A program made the position numbers and the translations under genes. From positions 41,478,001 through 41,542,000 of the forward strand of contig CM114273.1 in NCBI GenBank assembly GCA_050084515.1: a stretch of DNA of 64,000 nucleotides, written 5' to 3'. The notes beneath the pieces are model-generated. The model was not told the origin of the DNA and did no database searches. It worked only from the letters and a program-made list of their open reading frames with translations. Of the stretch, positions 1 through 13,068 are shown piece by piece. This DNA is from Blasia pusilla (lineage: Eukaryota > Marchantiophyta > Marchantiopsida > Blasiales). How positions within the stretch are numbered: the first letter of the stretch is position 1; each line of letters begins with the position of its first letter.

Positions 1-43
1 CCACTTTATTATAAAATAAACCTCAGAAGAGGACAAAGAAAGG
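1..43 (-). repeat. 3' terminal segment of R2-like retroelement, copy 1
   Basis: This 43-bp segment is repeated as its reverse complement at 60566-60608, with about 41 of 43 positions identical. It lies just beyond the C-terminal coding remains of the minus-strand retroelement, so it is most simply read as that element's 3' untranslated end. The window edge prevents seeing the exact terminus. Confidence 0.6.
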
Positions 44-124
44 TAATAAAAACTCAAAAGAGGAGTAAAAAATGCATACAAGAATGCAAAAAGAAAATGG
101 CAACAAGCCAACGCAAACACCGGC

Positions 125-3100
125 TCAACGAGCCACACGATTGATAGCCTGAAACAAATTTGACAAGAACACGAGTGGTTGGTCTGACGTGAATGGACAA
201 TGAGGCGAGTGATCCCCCACCACCTCCGCACGACGTATCAATGCCAAGGCTTGTGCATGTTGTAAGGCCACTGAGATGCATTGCCGAAAATAAGTAGTAA
301 CTACCGAGAGAGAAGGACTACGGGAAGGGGCAAGGTGATGATTCTCGAGGGAGTGGTGAGCACATGTTTTCAGGAAAGTATCAAAAGACACATGTAAATG
401 ACCGAATACTTCCACTGCAAAAGGAATAAATCCATCAGTCGCATGTCTCACAACATAACTTTACTCATTGATTCTTGCTGCAACTTCAGCCACCAAACCT
501 TTGGTATGTGCGGCTCGACACACCAAGTCAGAACGTGTTGGATCAGCAACCACCACATCACCTAGTGTCCGGAATCCACCTCGAGACATAACAAGATCCA
601 CTCTCCGACGAGAGGTTGCTTGTGTGGTTGAAGTTAAGATGTGAAGTTGCTCTTGCCCATAGGTGTATCATGCAGTACGAGCCATCGATGCTACCGCCTC
701 TCTAATGACATCATGTATGGCCGTTCGTTCTCCACCATGTGCACATCGGAGAATATGGATACCCTTGGCATCAATGGGATCCCCGCATACACAATTCCGC
801 ACACCTAAGAGAGAAGGATGGGGAAGTCCAAGACATAACCGCAAAGTTGTCGAGAATATACTTCGGAGAAGATGAAATGGAAGAATAAGAGGATTTGCAG
901 TAAGCCACGCTCCCGCTATGGTACCCGCACATGAACGTAGACGAGCTTGATTAGCGTCAGAGGATGCCTCGGAGAGAATGCTGGAAAAGTTGATTTGATG
1001 CAGATTCTCGGAGATATGCTCTTGAAGTCGATCAAGCCCTTCCGTAATCAGTTGACTGAACCTGGGTAGAATTGCTTGTGTAGCAAGAGGAAGAAGAGCT
1101 CGTGCAGATCTCAATTGTTGTTGAAATAACAAGTTCCCCTCCTCTACATGGGCGATATGATCCATCAAGATAGGTGTATCTCCTTGGAGAAACCTTGAAG
1201 CCATAATCGGTGCTACCAACGCCCAACTCCCCAAAAAGGCTACGGGAGCAGATCATTGTGGATGTGATCCCACCCCTCCAAAAGAAATAGGCAAGATAGC
1301 TTGTCGTGAAGCAAAGACACCATCCTCTCCCTCAAAGGTATTCGCGCCAAGAAGTTGACCAAAAGTTGCCAAGATAGAAGCATCAAAAGAGGCCAATCGA
1401 TGTAAGAACCTTGAAGTGGGAGAACAAGTGTGAAGAAGGTAGGAAGGATGTCGTAGAAAACATTGGGAGAGAATCCCATAAGCCACTTGGGGATCCTCTA
1501 GATGAGGAAACAAATGAAGCCATTCCACGTCTTTCAAAAGGGCCTCATCCAAGAACTTTGAGACATAGTCAATGAAGCCAATTGGGACCCAAAGAACTCT
1601 AACTCCTTCAATGTAGATGGGAAAATCATGAGTAGGTGGGGTGAATGTTGAGGGAAGGCATGAAGGAGACCATACTCCACATTTACTAGGTTGGACTTTA
1701 AGGTTTAAGAAAGAGAGTTGCTCCACGAAATGGGTATAAGCAGGAACCACTTTAGAAGGAGGACCTATAATGTGAATGTCATAAGCAATAGAAGGGAAAA
1801 GACAAGATGGAAATGCTTGTGCTCATGCTCGAAGGGCACAAAAATGGGCAATGACAAAGAGTGGGCCCCCCATGGGATCACCTTGACGTGTGCCACAAGC
1901 CGATTGTAGAATAATATATTCCCCAGAAGTAGCATGATGGGAATAGATAATGGGCGTATCATAGGCATAGAAGGAGCGAACAAATGGAATGAGGCTCGCA
2001 AGTTGTCCTCTTGCACAACGTAACTCCTCAAAGATGGCCGCACGAGAAACTAAATTGAATGCGTTAGCCACATCGACTTGAATTGCTACCCAATCTAGAT
2101 GAATATCAAGAGTGGAGCGAATCCCATGCACCACAACCTTACAACCTCCAGAAGTTGCCACTCCAAATTAATGAGGAAATAAGTGGGCACTAAAGTGAGG
2201 ACGAAATTGCAAGCATAGGGATCGACTAACCAAGCGGTATAAAACCTCTCCAATAGCCAAAGGGCGCACACCTGAAAGAGGCTTATCCATTGCCAACAAA
2301 CGACAAGTCCCTAAGAGCCTAGAGATAGAGAATGGGAGACGACCTACCGCCATATATGCACACACCTTATATAGGGGGACAAAGCCACTTGCTGAATCTG
2401 CTGGGATAAAGCAATTGCGGAGATGCTAAAAAACCATCCCTGATAGCCCGATTGCTGATAAGCGAGGCGTATGCAGAAAAGCCCTTGTGAAAACCTCCAA
2501 GTCACGCTCGGCTGTATAGTCTTCCACAAAAGATGGAGCATCGCCACTTGAAGGAAGATGAAGAGCTTCTAAGAGAGCCATTGTTTCCGCACTTGGAACC
2601 GCCGGAGAAAGAGGACCCAATGCTCGAGCTCCACGTGAAAACTCACCAACCTGCCCCAAAAGTAGACTTCGTCGAAGGCATTGTTGTATTGAAGGCCTCC
2701 CATGATTGGCATGTTGAGTGGGATGAGCCGCAGCTAAGGCCTCTGCTCGAAGTACATGCTCATTCTGAAGATTCTCCCAATCCCCAGACATAAAGCGTTG
2801 AATACATGTGGAGGTTTCACGATGACCCGTTGCACCATCCCTTGGAGGGAGGACTAAAACCCATTGTGGGAAGAGTACTAGGAGATACCAAGAATGTATA
2901 TCTGTGGGGTCACGCACTAACCTTTCTAATGGGAAAAGCAAAGCTTGTTGGGTGATGGGACGAAGAGCAATAGGAATGCGAGTGTAGAGTCTAGGACAAG
3001 GAAGACCTAGATGGAAAGAGCGAAGGAGATCAATTTGGCTTAACCAGGTCCAAACAGTTGTTGTGGGAAGTGCAATAGGAGGTGGTATCGGGTTAGGGAT

Positions 3101-3625
3101 TGAAGGCCCATGCATGGATCGACAATATCACTGATGTCTTTTGATCCCATTAGGAGCAAACTCCTTACCACAAGGTATGCAACGAACCTTTGGTACAAAT
3201 GGAGAAGTAGAAGGGTTACAAGGAGAGGAGGTAGGAGGTGCAAGAGGTGGTGATGGCTGACGATGAGGGGGTAAGTAGGTTGGGGAAGGAGGAGGAAGAA
3301 GAGGGGAGATTCGGGTAGAATAGATGGGAGTAGGAAGCGAACATACATGAGATATGTGGGGATGGCAAAGTAGAAGGATTTGATAATAATGGATCAAGAT
3401 TAGGCTCAATAGGACAAGGCGAAGAAGGGAGAAGAGGAGAATCCGGAAGAAATGTAGCGAGTGTAATGCGTGTATTAGCATCCGGAGGAAAGTGGCGAGA
3501 TCTACGATCAGGAGGTGAACGAGGGGGAGAGGTTACGGCGGTAGGAGGGCGTGTAAAATCAAATAAGCGAGTAGATGGAGAATCCAACTCCATCTCAATA
3601 ACCGCTATGAGGGAATGAGTTCGTA
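125..3625 (-). pseudogene. R2-like non-LTR retrotransposon ORF, degenerate
   Basis: A single long protein is spread over several minus-strand frames. From the N terminus: a proline/serine-rich leader (3625-3230); a C2H2-like zinc finger, CIPCGKEF...KRHQ, near 3130-3190; a linker (3115-2426); reverse transcriptase (2365-1750); a thumb/connection region (1750-668) ending in CVCG...GIHILRC..GG, a Cys/His cluster seen in many eukaryotic non-LTR RTs; and a C-terminal tail (451-125). RT motifs include KPLSGVRPLAIGE, VDVANAFN and GTRQGDPMGG. The catalytic YADD position reads IAYD, so one aspartate is lost. At least five stops or frameshifts separate the pieces. The RQGDP RT and Cys/His tail fit the R2 or LINE order; I did not see a clear endonuclease domain, so the clade is uncertain. 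It is certainly inactive. Confidence 0.75.
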
Positions 3626-3701
3626 ATGTTGGGCCCAGCCCGTATAAAAAGATCCAGAAAAGCAAGAGGAATCCCTTAAACCGATGGTAACCCGGTATCA
3701 C

Positions 3702-5012
3702 TCTATAAGGAGAGCGCTATGTTTGAAATTGTGTATAAGAATCTATGAGCACATTTAGGAGAGAAGGAGGTCCAAAGATCCCAAGAACTTTGGAAAACTA
3801 AATCTTAAGTGGAAAAAAAAGAACCCAAAATTCAAGCTTGAGAAGATGAACATATGGACCTTAGATTGAAAAAAATGGATTATCATGGAAACAGTTACGA
3901 GCAAAATCTCCTCTGCCAAAGTCTTCCTCCTCCATGTCACGTCTTCATTATATGATAAGGCTACGTATCTCTACACAGTCCTTAAATCCAGGCGAACATT
4001 TGGATCATAATTCACGACGAACTATCTCTTGCAAGCAGGAAACGATTGGCACCATGCTCCTTTCCGCGTACCGTGGCGGTTGCATGACGCTTGAACAGCG
4101 TGAGTCACTGTAAGCTAAAAGGCCCGTCTCTTGTTAGACCGCACGTATGAATGTTCGCACATTTACACGGGCAGCCAGCCCTGTTAGCTGCTCGCGGATT
4201 AGAGTTTCTTGTAAGAAGGGAAGCGTATTGCTCGTCATCGTGAGGTGCATTTTAAACAGTTACGTTAGGTCGAGAGGACTCGCGTAATGAGACGGAACCA
4301 TTCGGAGAGCAGTCAGGTGGTACCGTGTGCGAGACTCGCCCTTTACCTCACAACAGATGCCAGAACCTTGCGAAGCTTGGTACTTTGATTTCGGGTTTTC
4401 GATAACCGTGAAGTTTCTACCTCTTTGCTTAACCGAGTCTTCACAGAAAGGAGAGGAATCACATAATAGAGAAAAAGACGCGATGCGTACTATTGATTCT
4501 TGACGATTCGTACGGATATTCTAGTCGGATTTGAAGGGGTAATTTGCATGACAGAATGTTGTGCAAAAATTCCTACATTTACACGCGCACTCCATAATCA
4601 CAGTGGGCCAAACTGGAAACGTAGGTGCACAGCTTGTCTAGTAGAGCGGAGAATTCCTTGTATTATTTGACATATTGAATTACCTGCCACTGGATAGCTT
4701 TAACATCGTACTACTTCGGAGGTCGTCGCCTCAAGACAGGCCCCACTGATTTGGTTAGGGTTTCCAACGGTACGCGGTATTAGTTGCATCAGTATCTGTA
4801 GAATTGTGCACTTATTTCAAGCAGGTGATAGAAGGGAGCGTACCGCGTGAAATGGTTTGCTACTAAGCATTCCTTGGGCTGAGCCAGTAGCCGCAGGTCA
4901 TTGAACGATTCTCGTGCGTCACTTATTCTTCGATGATCAACCATTGAGGTTGGATTCCTGTCATCGATTGAATTTCTAGAGCAGGTTTACAATCACCGTC
5001 ACGTTCAAAATC
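3702..5012. other. Intergenic, no gene recognised
   Basis: Mixed-composition DNA between the retroelement remnant and the split gene starting at 5013. Frames are broken everywhere and no family motif, repeat unit or RNA gene was recognised. The last few hundred bases presumably include the promoter and 5' leader of the downstream gene, but no convincing TATA box was picked out. Confidence 0.5.
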
Positions 5013-7820
5013 ATGGCGGGTAGCAGATCTTATGATTCTGATATCGGGTCACCGTCATCTCAGCCATTTTCCTCAGTTCCTGCCGAACTACCAAATGAGC
5101 CGGATTGGTCCCATATGGATGGTTATGGAGAAAGATACAGAAATAGCAGCACAGCTCCACGCTTCGATAATTCACCAACCACGTCCACCAGGTGCTTTTC
5201 TTTTTTTAATGATTCGAACCTGGTTGTCTAGAAACTCCTTGAAAACTTAATGGATCCGTGATTGGGCATTACCTAGTGTAGCTCAGAGACAGGGTGTCCC
5301 AACGTATCCCACGTGTTTGTAATTTTCGTCATTTCTTCTACAGATTCACACGAACCTTTGGGACTTTGTTGAGGGTTTTGGTCAGTTTTATGTTGGGGTC
5401 GGAGACTTCTTGATTTGCAAATGGCATTAGTTAAATGTTAATCGGAGGAAAGCTCGTAAACTTGCCCTCATTTGCAGTGGAACTGAAGGACAAAACCGTA
5501 AGGACGGCAACAACTTTTTGAACGTGCTGAGGGAACGTGTACAGGCGGTCCTCGATGCACAACATACTTCTTCACCGAGACAGTCCAGCATTGGGTCCGT
5601 TTCTCAGCCACTGACACCCCCGGTAAGCTAGCTTTCTGTACTGGCATACGGTTATTTTATATCAGATTCCTTACTGGAATGATTTCCTCGGGGAAGGCCT
5701 GTTTGGACTCTTGATTTGACATTTTCTGCACCAAATTTTTCGGTAAGAAGCGGTTGTCAGTCTTGGGGGCGTTTCAAATCATGTGGCCTTATCTATTCAT
5801 TTTTTTTTTTTGTTCAGAGTACCATAATCCATCTCATTGCATGTTATGATTCTGACAATTTTATTTGAAAAGTTTTGTGCAGTTGTTCGAGACCTCATCG
5901 AATATTTATTCTAATTCAGCTGTCTCTACAGCTGGGGTGGTTCCATCGCCTCTTCATAATCAGTCCCGAGTGCTTCAAATGTTGCCACTGCATACAGGAA
6001 ATGAACCTGTGGTAAACAATTCAGGATCAAATACTGGAGGGAGACCTGCATCACTAGAAGATTTTTATAGTATTGATTGGATGCCAAAGGAGTTCTTTCT
6101 GAAATTCAGGCAACAAGTAGAGGGCTACCAACTTGGAGCAAACTTTGAGGTGCTTCTTTATACCTCCGCACAGGCCGAAGAGGTTGTCATAATTTGATTG
6201 TTGAATCTGTTTAGATACTTCATTCTTCATGTAGCTTGCTCAGACATTCTTGATATAGCTTGGTCAGATTGGTCTTAATTCGATATTACTCTGAGAGATC
6301 CCTTACCCATAGATTGCAAATGCTTCTGGAAAAGGTGCAGTGATGTAATACCTGGCTCTAGGTAGGCGATGTTTAGAAGTTCAGCAAATGTTGTGACAAG
6401 GCTTATGTTTCATGGATGAAAGTAGAATGTCTGTCTTCATATGTGATTGACTCGAAGGTTGTGTGTAGGGTTCTTGTGAATCCTTTGATTGTCATTGGAA
6501 ATGAGTCGTAATTGTTACCAGATATGGGTGGTAGGCAACTTGCCAAGAGAGGGATGAGCATAATGCTAGAGCTCAAAGTGCTAGTTGGGTATCGACAAAG
6601 TGTGCTATAGAAGAATGCTTACAGCTAACGTAGTGAAAATCAGTTTGATGGATTGCAGGTCAATCACTGCAACACAAAGCTAGTCTTCAAACCCACCAGG
6701 CTTGACCGAAAGTGGAAGTTTATTTGTGAACCAAAGGCTGGTGATTTACAACTGCTGACCAAAAAAATCCCAGTTGGTCCTCTGCTGAATATCCAGGTCC
6801 GCTTAATGCCCACCTTCACTGTGCTTGATGAACCTAACAGAATCGTCCTGGCCTCCTTCTGTATAAGTGTATTTTTTGGGGTTTTTAGTTTATAGAGCTC
6901 GTATTGTCGGCATGGTACTGTTATAAGGTGGTTGGTGGTTTCAGAAGTTATTGCGGAAAATGCAAGTTCGGACATGAGACATGGTGTGCTCTTGTGCCAG
7001 AATCCTGTACAATATGGGTGCAGAAAATGCCGATCTCCAGACTTCCTTCTTGAACATGATTGTATGTTGTAACTTTTGGGCTTTTTTACTGGACCAGGTT
7101 GGCATAGGTCATGATTGGCGTACTCATACAACGGGCTGGAAGTGGAAGGTGACATCATCGCTAGGAGGTGATGGAGCTTCACAAATAAGACACAAAACTC
7201 TTTTGCCCATCTGCCCAGGAATCGACTTGCGAGTGGGGTGGAATGCAGAATATGTCTTACCTGATCTGCACGGGTAAGTAGTTTTGATAGTTTCTGGTTT
7301 GTAGTATTCTTGACTGAACCTGGCTTATGGATGAGTGTTACGCATCATGTAATGTGCAATTTGATTGTGATCAAAATGTTCTTTTTACTAGCTATTATTA
7401 GTGACAAGGTTGTCAACAAGATTGGTTCTTGATTTAAACCGTTGACATGTCTGTCCTTCATCACTTTGTTTTAGTGCACGCTTAAAGAACACAAATTTTC
7501 ACCCAATGATCATTATTTCCTTGGTATGTATGTGGTTATTAGTGAATCTACAGATGCTGGAGGTGGAGTTTGATCCTTCAAACCCCACCTCCAGTGCAAA
7601 CTCAATCTCCATCATTGCTAGGATGATGCTCCTTCAAACTCCAACTCCACTTGATTTTCTCATGTTTGTCTCAAAGGAAACTCTTCTCATCATTCCTAGC
7701 ACTAACGCATGCTTCACTGGCAGGGCGATGGGCACAGGTGATCCAGTAGTAGGTTTGAACTTGGGACATTTGTATGCCTCAATTGAGCGAGTAGAGGCTA
7801 TATACACTCATATGACTTGA
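5013..7820 (+). pseudogene. Six-exon plant gene of unknown function, broken
   Basis: I do not recognise the family, but the exon pattern is convincing. Exon 1 is 5013-5191 (starts with ATG, Ser/Pro-rich). Exon 2, 5344-5622, encodes LWDFVEGFGQFYVGVGDF. Exon 3 is 5883-6149 (SIDWMPKEFFLKFRQQVEGY), exon 4 is 6659-6796 (KLVFKPTRLDRKWKF), exon 5 is 7098-7273 (GWKWKVTSSLGGDG..PGIDLRVGW) and exon 6 is 7724-7820, ending HLYASIERVEAIYTHMT and a TGA. All introns have GT and AG ends. Exons 2 to 6 join in phase, but exon 1 does not join exon 2 in the same phase, and exon 2 has an in-frame TAG near 5428. The conserved aromatic blocks indicate an old nuclear protein-coding gene. It is either a recent pseudogene or has one sequencing error plus a nonsense allele. 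No signal peptide or membrane span is evident. Confidence 0.6.
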
Positions 7821-9867
7821 AGTTAAGAAACTGGTATCTTCTTCACAATTAAAATTCCCAAATTTGGCGATTCCACTAATCCTTGGTAGCATTGTGATGG
7901 TTCATGAGGGGAGTCTTACTGCCTGAAAATGTGGTGTATCTGTGTTTCATCCCAAGGCACTCTTACTCTGGTCGGTATCAACCTGGTAGTTTCTGAGTTC
8001 CCCGGTTTGCTTGAAGGGCCAAGATATCCCAACAGTGGCCCAGAAATGGATTCGAGCACATTGTCATTGCCAAAGAGCAGAAACTGGAAATGATATTCAT
8101 CTACCTTCACGTATATTCCCCCTAAGGTGCGGTATAGATCCGTCTGGCTTATACTGGATCAAGAACACGAGTTAGCAGTTATTTGGAGGCATTACCTATT
8201 GCTTCGTCACTCATGATGATTCAGTTTTTGAGAATCAAAGCATCCCAGCCATGCCTGGTTCCTTACCACCATCAACTAAATCTTCCAGGTGGTATCATAT
8301 TTTCGGCAGACAAAAGCTCTATGTTAACCTACAGTGATGTTTCCTCTCCATGGTGCTTTAAGGGCTGGCAGGATTTGTATACTATGAGCCAAAGTTGTAA
8401 CCATCACAATGTTGAGGGAATGGGGTAGCCGCAGTTTTAACTCTGGCTATCTGCAATCTATTTAAGGAACCACATTTTTTAAAGAGGTTGCTGTTGAACT
8501 TACAGTCTTTGCAGTATAGCGCATTGCTTGAAAGCACACCTTTCAGAAAGATGTAAGGAAATTTGCTGTTGGTTGGTTTCGATGCTCAAAGGTCCTATTA
8601 TGTTAAGTTTAGGAAGAATGACAAGAAACGCGGTGAACTACTCCCGAATGAAGGGCTGTTGCCCTCAAGCAGATTCCCAACCCGTGTGCAAGTTTTGGAT
8701 GCTCATTAGTTCACCTAGTGAGAAACATGATCATGTGTATAGGTGTTCAACACGCGGATTCTTTCATGCAACTACATACTGCCCTGCTTTAGAGGCTGGT
8801 CCAGGCGGGGACGGCGACATCTTTGTATTTCTACACCACTGAGCATTATTCTTTTTGTTTGAAATTTTAGTTTTTAAGTGACTCCTTGGTAAGCTAGGGT
8901 CAAGTAGGATATGACTCTATTTCAGTCCATCACTATCATGAGTTCAAGCAACCTTGCAACTCTGCTTATCTGGAAATTGTCATGAAATCATTATATTATA
9001 ATCTCAACCCTAACTCCACATATCATGAAATCATTTAATATTTTCTTAAAGCTGACTCCACATATTTTACCTCCATCCAAAAGCGATCCATCCAAAAGCC
9101 AACCAAGATTGTGAAAAGAGAAGACACGTACAGTTGAATCCCATAAAAGTTGAAAGGCTTGAGTTGTTGAATCCCATCAAAGTTGAAAAGCTTGAGCTAG
9201 TCTTGGCCAATCGTGGTTACAGCCGCATAGTGAGGATTCTTGGAGGGTATGAGTATGTACTTACCTTCACTTTCATGCCAATATTAAAAGAAGTTTTGTA
9301 CGACCAAAATTCACCCTGAAGATAACAAATACTCTTAAGTTTGAATTCCATGAGAATCCAAAGTAGTTACGAACATTTTTTCTGTTGAATGTGGTGGAAT
9401 TTATTTTTACAACAAGACTTGTGCCCATCCATGTTACAAAAGCAACAAAGGTCTTCTTATGAGAAGAAATACTTTTCTTTCCTTTTTTGTAGAATTCTTT
9501 GATAATTTAATAAGATTTACTTGACTTTTTTTCTTTATGAGATAGTTTTATATAAGTTGAATTTCTTTGCCTAAACTTTTAATGGATGTACCAGTGCAAT
9601 GGTGTAGTCTAAATTTACAATATGTTAAAAAAGGAATCTACGAGTTGCAAACTTTCCTTTATTCTTTCCACATTTGACATTTTTTTGGTCAAGTTTGCAA
9701 GTAGGCTCATCTTATTGTTTGAGATTTTGGAGCCATGTTATTAGAGCATGCATAGCCATAATCTCGTATTTGTCAAGACCTAAGTTTGTTGCATTATGTA
9801 CATATAATAACAAACCTATGCATGTTGTGAAATCAACTCAATTCTTCTTCAACTATTTGTAGAGAGG
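7821..9867. other. Intergenic, AT-rich, with weak ORF traces
   Basis: This follows the split gene. Short open frames at 8183-8428 and 8528-8842 show no recognisable domain and change frame, and could be 3' untranslated or decayed coding sequence. A 31-bp direct duplication occurs at 9132-9162 and 9166-9196 (GTTGAATCCCAT.AAAGTTG). From about 9320 the DNA becomes strongly AT-rich and shows nothing else. Confidence 0.45.
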
Positions 9868-10317
9868 TGCGAGGAAATAGAATGTGATGAAATCAATGAA
9901 ATATGTTACAAATCTTGGAGAGACAAAGTGGCTTAGTCCGTCCGTGCCCTCACAAAAGAGCTTCGATGAAACCTGAATATAGAGATAACTCGACATACGA
10001 GAATGTGCTACCGCTACGACTCTTGACTATTTCACTACTCGGGAAATTAGGGTTTTTTACCTTTCTTTAATTTTTATTCATAGAAAATTTCTATCACGGG
10101 CTATGCTCTCAGATCTTGATGACGCATCAAGATGCCCCGCATCTTGATGCAATATAGGGTTAGATAAACCTAGTAATGCTACTTCATAAATCACCTACGT
10201 CATATTATTATGATTCCTCCGACGTCTAAGTCAAAACCATCAATCTAGGCTTCTCCTCATACAAGGGGGCAAGTCAGATTAATGGTGCTGAGAGTAGTGG
10301 ATGTTGAGAATTCAACA
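9868..10317 (+). mobile_element. Solo LTR, family S, copy A (TSD AGAGG)
   Basis: About 450 bp matching the solo LTRs at 35700-36120 (same strand) and 62721-63140 (opposite strand) along its length. It begins TGCGAGG (the terminal TG is kept and the third base is changed compared with TGTGAG in the other copies) and ends GAGAATTCAACA. Immediately outside are identical 5-bp repeats, AGAGG at 9863-9867 and 10318-10322, the target-site duplication expected of LTR retrotransposon insertion. No internal region is present, so the element was removed by LTR-LTR recombination. A perfect 12-bp hairpin, GCATCAAGATGC-CCC-GCATCTTGATGC, lies at 10124-10150. The coding family cannot be told. Confidence 0.88.
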
Positions 10318-10322
10318 AGAGG

Positions 10323-13068
10323 AAGGCCATGAGGATAAATGACATACTAAGACGATCCTTGTGGGGGTTAAACCCAAAAAGTTGGGATTCCCCTGAAGAA
10401 CACTAAAAGCACCCATAGGAAGTGACTCTCCTTATCCCTACTTGCTTGAGTCTTGGAACAAGGGATCAATCCTGTTTCAAGTTTGAGCTAAGAAAATTTT
10501 CATGATGCACTTTGAGGATTAATCAACATGCTCTAATTTGGATGAGCTCGTGGTGGAGATTTTGTGGAGCTTCATGACCAAGCTAAGCCTTCACATAGAG
10601 ATATTACGCACCTTAGGAGACTTGGAACTTATTAGTGTCATGCCGCTTCACCAACTAGTCTATTAGACTCATAACTGATTGGGTCTTCAAGACTCAACCC
10701 AAGTCTTCTACTTGCAAGATTCAAGGTGGGGATCTCCTTGAGGGGTAGTAAGAAGGAGTAGAGTTTAAACTCTATGATGTACTATGATCACCATCAATTT
10801 TCCCACAATACAATCTCAAGTCATACTCGTACTTCATCTTAGCTCTACAAACAACAAACACCTTGAAATGATGGTTGATTGATTTGGCTTAGTTACAATA
10901 AAAAAATAGACTACATCCATCCCTAACATGAATTTTTATTTCATTCAAGGTTAGGCAATGTGCAAGTGCACATACATGCAACAAATATTTCAAAATCAAC
11001 CTTATTCACAAAGTCTCCCCTCTTCTCATAGTCCTTGCTAGTCTTAACTCATGCACAAGTTTGCAATTCATCAAGTTAAGGGACCACATCAACAAAGAAT
11101 CCCAACAAAGAATGAAGGCCGCACCATAATAGAAACAATGTCATATATACCAAGTGAGGCAACTACCATCCTCAGTGAACTCCCAAAGATTAAAATGTGC
11201 TCAAACGTAAGTTTGAGTAGATGTGCACTAGTAAGTTCCACCCAGAAAGAAATATGACATCTAGTAGAGGCATGCCAAGAGGGGTTTTTTTTTTTTTCCC
11301 CTTTTAATGTCTTGACTATGATTCTAGTGCACACACCATGTCTACTAGATATTTCTAAAATGAAGTTAGATATTTAATGAATCACTAAAATTAGCGAGAA
11401 CATGGTGTGCCAAAATGTTCACAAAAAATCCAAACTAGGCAAACTTCTATGCCTATAAAGGGAAGAATTTCGTGTGTTTTAAATCTTCAAACAAACCCAC
11501 AACACTATAATTAGAAAAGTAAGGGACTTGCATGGTACACTGGAATGAGTCAAAATCACCTTGCCACAACCAATGCGGGTTCCTCCACACCCTCTTCCCA
11601 TAGGCCACCTCAATTCTTTTTGCTAAAGATATTGAAATAGAGAAGTCAGATCTAGACAACCTCTCAAGAAAGCTAGACTTTTGTTTCCTTGTCCTTAGGG
11701 ATTAAATATGAGCCATTAGATTTGTAGACTCTATTGAAGGGATGAATATGCAAAAGATAAACGAATGTTTTCTATCAAACCTAATTGTAGTCACTATGTT
11801 GTAACTTTATTTTAGTTACAGTGTACTCTACCCAAATTCCCAAAATTTTCATCATGATTAGTGTAATTCTATTTTGTCACATCACATACAACTTACATCT
11901 CACTTTTTAAGGAAAAATTCCATAAATGTCATTTGTAGGTCCATTTTGATATACTTATTAAATGGCTTAGTAGATTACATTCCAAACCTTCTTTTGAAAT
12001 AACTTTCAAAATAAAATTAAGAGTTAGATGTGAAAAGTATCTAAGATAAAATAAATGGAAAATTTTGTCATGAATTCATGTTAAGGTATTGATGATACAA
12101 GTTTTCTATTAATTATTCTAAAATTTGAAAAAGGGCACTTTTCTTCCTTAGAGAGTTGTACGTTTCTTAACTTCTAACATTGAAAATATGATAGATGTAT
12201 GTATGCTAGAGGTTGCACATATTTCCTTGAGATTCCCATATGCATCTAAGTTATCAAAATGGACTTCTAAGTAATATTGATGTAATTTTCAAATATGTAA
12301 TGAAGGCTTATGAGATTTTTACATCAAGTTATTTTTCTTTCGATGGAAAATATTTATATGGAATTTTCCCCACCTTTTTTTAATTAGAAATGAAAAAAAC
12401 CCTATTTTCAAGAAGTTTAAAAAAAATAATTTTCAATTAAATATTCAAATCTAAAAGTTTGTTCATCAATTGACTCTTTTGTTACCGTTGTGTAAATTTT
12501 TGTTATGTGTAACATTCCCAACTTGTTCAAATTTTTATTTTGGATTTGTGGTGTCCGAAAAAACAAAGTCCAAGACCCTAAATTTTTTTTTTTGAAACTG
12601 CCTAGCACCTCTCCCTACTTTGTATCATTGATGACACAAAGTAGGCATACATATTTTTTTAAAGTGTAAAAGTGAAAAGTCTAATCATGGCATAGTTGTT
12701 CTTCAAGGTACAAGCATTAAAGGAAGAAAAGCAAACTCAAGTACATGAACTTTCCTCCCAAGAATGTTACAATATCAAAAGTTTGTTACATGAATATTGA
12801 AAAGAGAGGGGAAGTGTGGTTTTAAATTAATAAGAGGTATTAAAACCCATCATGTTTCAATTCGGCTAATTTGGAAAAAATCCTTTGTTGTAACATATAA
12901 TGTCATCTCATAACTTGTCAAACAACTAGAGCAATTAAAAGTGTGTAGAACTATCATAAATAATCTTTATTTTTGCTACAAGCATATCCTATTTAGTCTT
13001 TGTTACGTCTTTTTAGGATAGTTCGACGAGATCTAGTAGAGAACCTTCAGAGGTAGTGGAGGACAACC
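10323..13068. other. Intergenic, AT-rich, no gene recognised
   Basis: Long AT-rich stretch with homopolymer runs and no frame that looks like protein. No terminal repeats, tRNA or repeat array was recognised. It may hold very old transposon sequence decayed beyond recognition. Confidence 0.5.

Noticed and set aside
3040-3348. Leu-rich possible membrane protein on the minus strand
   Set aside because: Alternative frame of the Pro/Ser-rich N-terminal part of the retroelement.
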